DNA from: Lytechinus pictus
Lineage: Eukaryota > Echinodermata > Echinoidea > Temnopleuroida > Toxopneustidae
Length of the DNA: 64,000 nucleotides
Direction of reading: 5' to 3'
NCBI RefSeq assembly: GCF_037042905.1
Contig: NC_087249.1
Span: 39,181,901-39,245,900 of the forward strand
The notes beneath the pieces are model-generated. The model was not told where the DNA came from. It was given only the letters and a program-made list of their open reading frames with translations, and did no database searches. Positions 22,401-34,400 of this stretch are shown here, in pieces; position 1 is the first letter of the stretch, and each line of letters starts with the position of its first letter. The position numbers and the translations under genes are program-made.

Positions 22401-25400
22401 CCATGTCAGATTCACTGTGTGAAAAGATGTGTTAAAGGAAAATCATTGTACACTCTAAATTGGCAACATAATTTTTTTACAGCTATTTGAGCACATGAAA
22501 ATAATTTATAGTAGTTGCCAATTTGAGGAATGAAAACATGCTCTCTACCTCTATGAATTGAGAATAGTAAATATCTTGCTCTCTTTGATAAACAGTAACC
22601 GATGTGAAGGAGCCTCTGACCCCACCATCATCCTTCACAAACTCACCCGACCACTGCTACGTCTCAGGCAGCGAGCCCGACTCTCCATACTCCGCTCCAG
22701 ACTCACCCATGGACATGTCGCCACCAAGTCCGGTCCACTCCGCTCCGTCAGGGGGTCTGCTTGATAGGACGAGACTAGTCCTCTGTGTGTTCATGTTCTC
22801 TATCCTTGCCTTCAATCCGTTTGGATTCCTCATCAACAAGGGCTTTGAGAGCTTTGTGGTTGGCAGCGGGACTGGGTTCGGAGGCGACTCCATGGTCGCA
22901 GGAGGCAGGAAGCTGATGGGAGGTAAGATCTCATGCCTAGGGGGGAGGGTTGGGAGGGGGTGGCACGACATTTGCTCTTGCGACAATTTCTCTTGCAACA
23001 ATTTCTCTTGTGACAATTTCATCTCCGGCTTAATTTCATCTAAGATGTAGGGTTACAATAGGGTTTTACATTAGGTTTAGGGTGAGGTTGAGTGTAGGCT
23101 ATAGCATTAAACCCAGGGTTGAAGTTGGTAATTTGATTAGTGTGTGGAATTAAGAGCGGAGCAATTGTCGCCAGAGCAAAAGATCATGGAGCCTGGGAGG
23201 GGGGTGCGTAGTCTGCAGGCACAGACCATGATTTAGAGTTTGATTAACAAGTGGATCTTCACACAAGACTAGCATAAATTCAACTTGAATGAGAGGGGTC
23301 TTTTTTACACAATTCATTGGTAGGGACTTTGGGCTGTATATTCAGACTACTCAGGGGGAGGTCGCTAGTTTACAAATCTCAACTATTCTTATGATTCATA
23401 TGAATGAGAAGGCCCGGTATAAAATTGAAATGCCTGTATCCTTGTTATTTCAAATATTTTGAACTGCTTTAAATGAATAAGCCAGTACATAGCTAAAGCA
23501 TTTCTTCAATCTCCTTCAGATATTTTAAAACATGTATAGAGGTTCATTTGTGTGCACTTGATAATCTCTCCCAAAGGTGATGAGATGTCTCATGAATGGC
23601 TTTTACACTTGGGTGTTGTAGAATACACTTGAGCAAGTAATAAATTTACACTGACTTGTAAGAATGGTTATGATCAAAAGTTATGTACATCAAGTGTCTG
23701 GAGATATGATTAATATAAATATATACATAGATATTACTAGTCATGCTTGTTGCTATTTCAGGCAAGCTCTAACAGTTTTAATGTCAGTGGTTGTAAATTT
23801 GGTTGGCAATGTTCTTTGATCAAAAGTTATGTACATCAAGTGCCTGGAGATATGACCAATATAATAGATATGTAGATATTATTATTCATGCTTGTTGCTA
23901 TTTCAGGCAAGCTCTAACTGTCTTCTTGTCAGTGGTTGTAGATTTGGACGGCAGTGTTGTTTATGTGCACAGATTGTATCTATGAACTGCCTTATTGGTG
24001 ACACTTTTTTGCGCTTTTCCCTATTTTGGGGGAGTTTCAGGATTAGCATTAATGTTTGATAAATGTTGCAAGTTCATAATTCTTTTCTCATGAAACTTTT
24101 CTCATTAGTGAGAAGGCATGATGTAAACAGAAATATCAATGCCCTTTGTATTTTGATAATTTTGATCCACTTCATTTAATAACTATTGATGATATTTATT
24201 GGTCCCTTACAGAAGAAGGAGGGAGTGGCGTTGAGACAAGGGTCCTCTCCTTGATCTGGCAGGTTGTACCTTCTCTCTTGGTTTGGTTGATGAACGGAAC
24301 CATCATAGCGACGGTCCTCATAACAATGCTGTATGGCGACAAGACGGCCAAGAGTTCATCAGTCAATATCACAGCCTATTGGAGATACAGGACTCAGGCT
24401 GAGCAGGAGATAATGAAGGTAGGTTCAGTCTCTGCCCATGATGGGTGTCTCGGGTAGGATCCTGATCTCAAACGGAATGATCTTGGCCTTGTTTGTAATC
24501 TCAGACCTTCGGATCTCGGACCATATACCGCTTTCTGCTTCTTAGATTCATACTCTCAGAAAGGATCGATAGCCATTCCAACATCAATGTGATTGGAATA
24601 GAGTAATTAGGGAAAATCCAACATACTTAACTCTGAAATTGTCATCAAAATCATACTTGATTTATAAAGAAATGTGTAGTATGGCATTTTCAAGTCTGAT
24701 TATTTTTTTCATACGCCAATGAGATACATGTCATGTTTGTGTGTGCACAAGAGATAGCTGATGATGTCACATGTCGCTTAGTAGAAATCGGTAGTGCCGT
24801 ATCTGGCAGGCCTCCTGTCAGTAGTTCTTTGAATCAAAGTGCTTTTTGACAGAAATGCACCATGTCAACAGAGATTCTATGAGGGTATACAGGGTCTAAG
24901 TTCTTCACACTGAAGCACAAGTGTAAGAAACAGAGATGCCAACCATTACGGATTCGCCGTATTTGTTCCGATTTTATTCCTCCAATTACGGTGTTACGGC
25001 AACAATAAAAAGGTTACGGAAAAAACAACTACAATACATGTGTATTGTGTATTGCTTTGCTGTGCATGTGTATATATGCGTGTATTGTGTATTGTGCATG
25101 TATATGCGTGTATTGTGTATACATGTATCGTGCATGCAGCGTGTGTGTGGCCAACGGTAAACCAACAGGAGTTTCTCTACTGAGATTTCTATTGCAAGCG
25201 CCTCCGCGCGCTGCTGCTGAATACACAGCGGAGTGCAAGCCGCGGTTCATGCATGCACAATGTCAATGGCGATTGGGTGGTTGAGCGTATAAACGATGCT
25301 ACTTCGCGGGATGTTCCTGAGAAACTCCCATTTGTTCCTGACAAATATGGTAAATATTCCTGACAACCATCCCTTTAGGTTGGCATCTCTGAAGAAATAA

Positions 25401-28400
25401 TAGCAAGAAATTACCCCCCCCCCCTCTCTAACATCAGGGTAATGGGTGCTTTGTAGCTCTTGGTTTCAAGCATCCTCTGGGTATGCTGGAGTACTATGCC
25501 ACCTTTGTCTGGAATATTCTTTGCTTCCATCCCAATCTTATCTTCAATATCTTTCTTTTTCTTCACCATCAGGGTAACATTGCCCAGGCTCTGAATCAGC
25601 TCTTCCACTGCTTTGCTGCTCTCGGTCGCAACCATCCTCTGGGGATGCTGGAGTACTACACCTCTTTCGTCTGGAACCTCCTCAGCTTCCCTCTCAACCT
25701 CATCTTCAAGGGCCGTGGGATCGGTGCCCGGCTCTCCAGGCCGAAGGCGGACAAGCAGAAGGATGGGGAATACCCCGTTGGGCAGACCACTGCAAGAGAC
25801 ATTGCCAAGACATACCACCACATTGTCCAGCTCTTCTTGACAGGTGTGTACATTCAAGCCAAATATAACACAATCTTTTATACAAATGCCATATGAAAAA
25901 GTGGTCATATTTCTATAATAGCTTAAATGTTTTTTTGGGAAACGTAATGCTAGAAAATAATCCAGATTGTTTGGAGGATAAAAAGGGGTTGTGGTTATAC
26001 AGATAGCAATGGGAAGGAGGAGGAGGATAAAAATTATAGAGGAAGAAATATGAGAAGGAAAAGGAGGAGCAGAAGAAGAATAGGAATATCACCAAGGGAA
26101 AAAGGGAAAGGGGGGGGGGAAGAAGTACAGTAGCAAGTAGAGGTTGAACATTTTTTAATGGCAGTGGTGGAAGTATTGATTTTGCAGAGGAGTGACCATT
26201 TAATTCTCATTGAATTGAATTGAATTAAATTGAAACTTTACTCATTAACAACTGTTGTACAAAATCCCGTTATATGATAGAGCAAGAATTGTGCTACATT
26301 TCTTTCCATTCCTTTCAGTGATGCGTTTGACGAGGACCACCTAATCATCCTGAGTTTTGGGATAATTAGGCTTGGTGGGTCCGCAGATGGCTGATCAGGC
26401 CAATCTGTGCCTAATAGTCTTTGTCATTGTGGACAGGGAATACTGGCAGGTGTTACAGGGTAGTAGTCCTTACCTTCCTAGCCCCCCTGTATTCTACAGC
26501 CACTGCAATTCTGTTGGACCTGCATACTTTGGCACTCTTTTGAACAGCTGTTCACCATGCTGCTCTGTTCTTCTTGGAGTAGTGTGAGCCTTTTGAATGT
26601 GAGACCATCTAGTTTTTATTAACAGCTATGGAACAAGTTCCTTTTTGTAACGATTGCTCTTTTATTCCCCTCCATGTGCAGCTAATTTTTCTCTTGGTGT
26701 ACCGCGAGCCTTCTACATGGGTATGTGCAGCATCAACCACGCTGAGAGGGCCAGGGATGCTATGAGTGCGATAGAACGGGCTGAGATCTATGCCACCGTA
26801 GGGGTGCTGATCAGAACCAAGTTCTCTAAATCACTCCAATGGCTGGCGGTAAGTCCCCTTTCTGTTCAATGGCCCATATTCTGAAGTCAGGTTTAACTTA
26901 GGTCTTGGTTTACATGTAACTCAGTGCTAAAATTATGGGAAGCCACAAATTACAAAAAAAATCTTAACCGAAGGTTAAGTTTTTGAAATGACATCATAAC
27001 TTAGAAAGTATATGGACCTAGTTCATGAAACTTGGGCATAAGGTTAATCAAGTATTAGTGAACATCCTGCTCGAGTTTCAGGTCACGTGACCAAGGTCAA
27101 AGGTCATTTAGGGTCAATGAACTTTGGTCAAGTTGGGGGTATTTGTTGAATTACTATCATAACTTTGAAAATTTATGGATCTAGTCCATGAAACTTGAAC
27201 ATAAGGTTAATCAAGTATTAGTGAACATCCTGCCTGAGTTTCAGGTTACATGACCAAGGTCAAAGGTCATTTAGGGTCAATGAACTTTGGCCAAGTTGGG
27301 GGTATTTGTTGAATTACCATCATAACTTTGAAAATTTATGGATTTAGTTCATGAAACTTAGACATTAGGTTAATCAAGTACCACTGAATATCCTGTGCGA
27401 GTTTCAGGTCACATGACCTGATGACCATGGTCAATGGTCATTTAAGGTCAATGAACTTTGGCCGTGTTGGGGGTATATGTTAAATTACCATCCTAACTCT
27501 GAAAGTGTATGGATCTAGTTCATAAAACTTGGACATAAGAGTAATCAAGCATCACTGAACATCCCCTGTGAGTTTCAGGTCACAAAACCAAGTCAAAGGT
27601 CAGTTAAGGTCAATAAACTTAGGCCATGTTGGGGTAATTGTTGAAGTGCCATCATAACTTTGAAAGTTTATGGATAGAGTGAATGAAATGTGGACATGGG
27701 TGTAGTTGACAGTCTTAAGTCTCTGTTCAAATGTCATTTATGGTCAATGAACGTGGTATTATGTCATTATATGAATGATTATTTTATAGTAGTTTTCAAA
27801 GTTAGCACTGCTGCTATATTAAATTGCGTAATGCAGGCGAGACTGCCAGAGGCGTTCCACTTGTTCTTCAATTATCTAGATGAAACAAAAATAAGAAAAA
27901 GAAGTTTGCTCAATCGAAAGTAAAAGAACCCTTGATTTGAATCATGATATGTAGTTTACAATGATGTAAACAACCTTCAGCTTAACCCAGTGAGCCCTTT
28001 GCATGAGATAAATTGGACTGGGGTATGTGGGAAATGCATATTGTGTGGAAATCATGTAGTGTTCATTGGGTTAAACTCAAATTTCAACTAGATTATTATT
28101 TTTTAATTCTTGACAGAGCCCAGTGTTCTATCGAGTGCGGTTCATCCTGAATCGATCCAAGAGCCCCACTCCACCTATTCTGAATTGGACCTTGGTTGCT
28201 TTCTCCCATCACTTCAGACACCATGATACCGTCCCAACCTCTTGGCAGGGACCAAGCTACTTTACCTCCATCACAGAGAAACGTAAGAAACATTCTTTGT
28301 AAGCATACCCATTAGTAGTTCAGGCCAGGCTTGAGTCCACATTTTGCCGGCCTTGACCTCGGCATCGACCCGAGTCACGTGTGCAAAGTCTATTGGAGTA

Positions 28401-31400
28401 GATTTTCTCCAGCGGCCTTGTGACTATGAGCCGAGACTACATTGGATCCTCATACAAACTTTCTGTATAAACATAAACTTGGTGTGGCAAGTGTTCCTAT
28501 GAAATAGAAATATTCTTATTTTCAGAAAAAAAGAAAATTGCCATTTTAACATGTGTGTAACTATACATGTTAAACATTTTAAGAAGTATTGAATACGAAA
28601 ATTGAAGTGTGTTCCTGTTTTGGGGTAAATTTCTTGGTAATTTGTACCTATTTCTTGGCTGTCAGGGTTGGCAGGTATGCATTGGGATCGTTTCCTCTTG
28701 GTCTACTAGCAGGTGGTATCATTTTGGGGTCATCTGACACAATCGTGTCGAAACCCACTTCGGGGTGTTGCAAGAAAATATTTGCAATCAATTGCAAATA
28801 TTATGTTGCAATTTTACAACTGATTGACCAATTTAAGCTGTAGCCAATCAGATAACACTCCTTGCTGCAGTAAGCAGACCAGCAATCATTTGCTAATTTA
28901 CAAGTAATTGCAAGACCTATGATTGATTGCGGGACTAAAATATAAACTTGCAAATTGATTGTAAAAATGGTCTAGTTATGGTTTGGCCCAAGTATCACTT
29001 AGTACACCAGGTTTAACCTTAACCCTAAAGAGATGGGGTGTAGAATTTGTTGAATTATTCCAGCATTAGACAGTATGGCATGAATTCACAAAGATGGTTT
29101 TTAAAACCATCGGTTGAACCCATGGTTTATGCAGATTTCCTGTATAAATTACGCTTATTTACCGCTTATATTAAAAAATGTCCAATGCTGATGCGCGCTT
29201 TTGTCACAGTGCACCAAATTGACGCCTGATGCCGTGGTTATCCACACTATTTTGTTCATGAGTCCACTGTTTTGAATTAATGAGTCCACTCTTCAAAAAT
29301 TAATAAAATAGCGTTCTTATCCATGGCAACAAGCGTCAATTTGGCACACTGTGACAAAAGCGTGCATCGACATTGGACATTTTTTAATATACACAATAAA
29401 TAAACATAATTTATACAGGAAATCTGCATAAACGATGGGTTTAGCTGATGGTTTTAAAAATCACCTTTCTGAATTAGGGCCCATGTCTTTTTATTTAGTT
29501 CTTGATAAAGCTTTAACTATAAGAAACAGTATTCTTGCATCATTCTTTTGATTTGTCATCTCTTGGTTGTATATATTTATGCTCTTTTTGTGTCTTCTTT
29601 CAATGTCTCTGCCTTTAGGTAACCCATTGGTAGTAGTATCCCAGCACCTGAGGGAGCATATGATACACAATGCACTCCGAGGTATCTTAGCCCTGCAACC
29701 AGTACATGACTCACACAAGACCAAGACAAGGTATAGTATACATATCTTGCTTTGCCTATTCCCTTTTGGTTGCTATTACTCAAGAATTTATTTTGCTTAT
29801 ATAGTTTGCCACTGCATTTGTTTTTCACTACTTTGTCTTATCCTTAAATTTTATTCATGTCTAAATTTTGTTATGACACTGTTAAAAATTTGTCACATTG
29901 CAATGTACTTTAATTTCATACTACGATTATGTTTATGATTTATTTTGACTTTACAATAAATGCAGAAACTCCTGCAAAAAAAAGATCTTGCTTTGTTGGA
30001 AAATGCAAATGCATGTTTGTTTGTTTTTTCATCACAATTTTGAGAGTTGTCCCTACTAATTTTCACAATCTTCTCACCAAAGTTGGTGGTTAAGTCTGGG
30101 ACTGCATTTTATAGAATGTTTGAATTTTTTTCATGTGCTAAGAAGTAGTAGCCTGAGCCTGGAAAAGGAAAGATAGGGTGTTAAAAGTGATATCATGAGA
30201 CACAGATACTAACAGATATGTTTTTTTCTTTTAATAAGATGCATAGTGTTTTTATTATATTCACTTCACAGTCTTGAATCAATTCTCATTATCTATTCAC
30301 AGAATTTTGTTCTTTTCACAGTGTTTTTTTTTTTTTTTATTGTTCTACTCGCGTATTATTCTTTTCACATGGTTATTGTTGAACATACAGTGTCAATGAA
30401 GATTTCCTGATGCAGCTGAACAGGCTGAGCATTTCTCTTGACGAGGCTTCCAGCTTCTATCAGCAGAATGTAGATATGACCTCCAACCTTCAGGCCAGGA
30501 ATGGTGAGTCCGCCCTCTATAGTCAGAGATTTGTACATGCTTTTTGTCGGTAACCAAGGTATAAACCAAGGTCAGTTGTCGCTATCATGAAATCATGAAA
30601 TCTAAGCTTGAATAAGAATCGTAATGAAGGTCACCAACACAGACATGCTCATGTGGGACAGTGTATTATAATTGCTTGGAAAAAGACCTGACATATCACT
30701 GGAATGCCATGCCAATATTGCTTATATCTCAGCAGTTGCACACACTCTACCATAATCATTTGGTTCATATTTTTTTCTTCATACATACAAACACTTAGCT
30801 GGTCATTTTATTAGATACTGTTCCAACTCATTTTGAGATATTTACCACAACTGGCATTTTTCCTCAAGCTCAAGCTACTACTGCTTTAGCAGCACTTGGT
30901 ACATTCATGGGCCTGTATTCTGAAGTCGGGTTTAACTTAAACTCAGGTTTAAAGTTGTGGTTTAAGTATGGATAGCCAATTGTTACATAAATCACTAACA
31001 GTAGAGATATCATATTTCAGCTCATTTGGCTCTCAAATCAATCATAATTGTCTAGGAAGTATAAATAGATGATTGTCCTTACCATCGATGAATCAGGAAA
31101 GAGCACAGTAAACATAAGAAACATATAACTTAATAAAAAATGTTACACTTTTGGCTCCCCACAATTTTAGCACAAAGTTAGACCATTTATCCTGTCAGGT
31201 ACTCCTTCGCCTCATCGGGATTAAGTGCAGCACTTTAATTTTAGACCAAGAGGAACTAGGATTCATTCATAAACTGAAAAATACCAAAAGTTTGAACTTG
31301 TCATGACTCTACTCTTGAGTTCCAATCTTCATGTTCTGTATTGGTAAGATACATGGTAACAATGGATTTTGTTCTCATTAATTTGCAGAGTATGATCCAG

Positions 31401-34400
31401 TCGCTCGTTGGTGGGTTAACCTGCTTTTTGCGGCAGCCTACTGGCACATTGGTGAGGAAGACAAGGCGGAGACATACATAAACTGCATCGACTCTCTGCC
31501 TCCCCAGCTCCAGAAAGAATGGTAAACAATGCATCTGTGTTATCTCGACCACACAAACTTCTCTGCAGCGTATTTGGAAGTTTGTCTTGGACTTTTATGA
31601 ATACTTGTGATGGTAGTAATAATGATGATGATAACAATATTCCGCTTTTATATAGTGCGTGATACTTGGAAAGATTTCTGGGGAGCACGACAGCAAGAGT
31701 TTTGAAACCGATCTGGTTGGGATCCATGGCATTTGCTCCGCCGACAATTGCTCCGCTGTAAATTCAACACACGAATGGAATGACCAACTTCAACCCTGGA
31801 TTTTACTCTGTACCTTATCCTAAACCTGAGATAAAGCCCTATTGCAACCCTAACCCTATATCTTAGACAAAATAAAGCCCCGAGCAATTGTCGCAGGAGC
31901 AAATGTCTTGTCACCATCTGGTTGATATGACACTTGTTGCACTCCACCATTAGTGCATAGTATTTTGAAATGAAGGGTCAGTGGCTTTTCCCTTCATTTT
32001 GGGTTACAAGGTATACAACACATCTAGGCCATTACTCCCCCTCCCCTTCCAATTCAGCCACATATTTAAACCTTCATGGACTGATTCCCTCCAAACTTGG
32101 GTTGTGCATGTTTTTCATCATATTCTGCTGAGATATGGTTTTAAAAACGCTTAAATGCAAAAAAAAAAGTTTGTGGTGTCATCGCTTCAGGCCAGTTGTA
32201 TTTTATCATTTACAGCTTCCCTCTGGCAGCCCTGCAAGCCTGCAAGGCGCGACTTGCCTTCCTCTCAGCTGCTCACAACGACATACCTGATGATTGTATG
32301 AGGATGTCTGACCTAGCAAGCAGCAACCTTGTACGGAGCTTGGATGCCTGCTACTCAGCGGATAGCTCCATCATGGTGAGTATCAATCTCATATTTTTAT
32401 CATTATAGTTAGTATCGTTGTAAAGATGTCTCCAACCTTGGTTAGGGGGAAGACAGATAGGAGGAAAACATGAAATGCAGATTGGAAAGAACCAACCGAT
32501 TTAGTTTCACTGTACTTGATTTGCTTTAATTGCTGTCAATGATAGGTCATTGTTAGATAATCGGTGTTAGGCCAGTGTAAGGTCACTGTTTGGTCGGTGA
32601 TTAGTCTTTGGTAGGACTTCGTCAGTGTTAGCTTAGTATTGGAGCAGTGTTAGCTTAGTGTTGGATCAAGATTAGCTCAGTATTAGGTTGGTTGTAGGTC
32701 AGTGGTAAATCAGTGTTAGATCAGTGTTGAATCGGTGTTTTGTAGTTCTCCAGAGGACATGGATGATCATCACAATGACCACACGACTGACAAGGATTCC
32801 TTTCTTGAAGCCATGGTGCATTGTAGTTGCATTGCATGTTTTTCTCTAGCAAATGTAGTGCAAACACAGTGCAAAATGGAGGCAAGATTCACAGCACCTA
32901 TCAACAGCAGTGGTCTTAAACTATTTACTCTTTGAAAATTACATGTTATCATTATAATACTAGGATAAATCACTTATGGATTTCATTATAATGATAATAA
33001 TGCAGATTATCTAGTTGCCTAGTCAGTGGTGCTCTATGTACTGTGTATGGATATTCAAACTTTTGCTATTGCTATTCCTATCATAAACAATATGAAATTG
33101 ATTGATGGGAATCATTTAAAGTAACATACATGAATTTGGGCTAGAAATAGAATTTGTACATTAGATTTCAATCACATTTTAAACATTTAGACCATAATCG
33201 CAGGAAATCGCAATCGCAAGAAATTTACCCATATTGTGCTGTGCTCTACCCAGGTGAGGTGAAGAAGTACACGTCGGGATTAATTCCTTGAGTGCACTGA
33301 GCGCTGAAAATGGCAGCATAGCTAAAGTTGCAGTCGTATAATAATAGTACGCCTTGAAGTAGATTATAATCTAGATTGATGGCACTACACAAATGCATAA
33401 TTTCTTCTCCTTTTCATTCTACATGTTCGATCGCAGACCTATAATATTTGCTTTCAAATCTGTGTATGTTATCTAGCTCGTCCAGCTCCTGGTCGTCGAC
33501 TGGCTGCTGTCGACCCGCTCTGCGATGTGGCAGAGACGCCAGCAGGGCTCCCCGTCCACCGTTACAGCTACAAAGAATGAATTGTCATCCTTCCACCAAG
33601 ACCTCACCACACTCAGGAAGCTGGCCAGTGAACTGCCGGACGTCGGGTCAAAGGTTACCCTGTATGAAGCCATCGGCCGGTTGATGGCAGGCGCCAACCC
33701 CGTCCGGACGCAGGTCCTTCTTGACCAGAACCTGAGAAAGAGGAACACAGATCCCAAACAAAGAGGTGAGAATCAATTCAAATTTCCACCTTCTATAAGA
33801 GGAGACCAATATTGAAGATGAATACTAGAAGCATCTTTTTCAGGACCCCATTGCATAGCAGTTGCTTTTATGGTAACTGTGCCATGCAATGCCAACTACC
33901 TGTTGTATTCACAATGAAATTCAAACTACCATGATAGTTTTGTATTATGGGGCCCTGGTCATCAGTCTCTGTCTATCTGTTTTCTAGTGTTTTTTTTTTT
34001 TTTTTTTTTACTCTGCCCTCTGTAATTGGATGCCAGAGACAATGATTTGAATAGATTATGGGGTTGAAGGTCACAGGTCGATATATACCCCAAAATATCT
34101 TCTTTTGATAAAGAAAGAACTGTTTTGAAGACTCGACCTGAAATTCAGTTTAGGTATGCACAAGGAAGTGACAATAATGTGAAAGATATTGCGTCACAAG
34201 GTCAAAGGCCACAGTGATCAGTAATTCTATGTTTGTTTTATTTTCTTTTGATGAAATTGGTAATTAGTTAGTGTCTAATACCACTTAATGTGTGAATCAA
34301 CAGGACACAAATAGAATTGTATAGTGCATCTCACATTAGAGTTAAGTCTCCTTAAATTCTCTTTTTCTTTCCTTCTTCCCACCCAGATTTGGAGGTAGAG

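Noticed and set aside
32735-32935. 66-codon frame overlapping the miR-33 hairpin
   Set aside because: The microRNA and its pairing arm explain the sequence; no coding similarity was seen.
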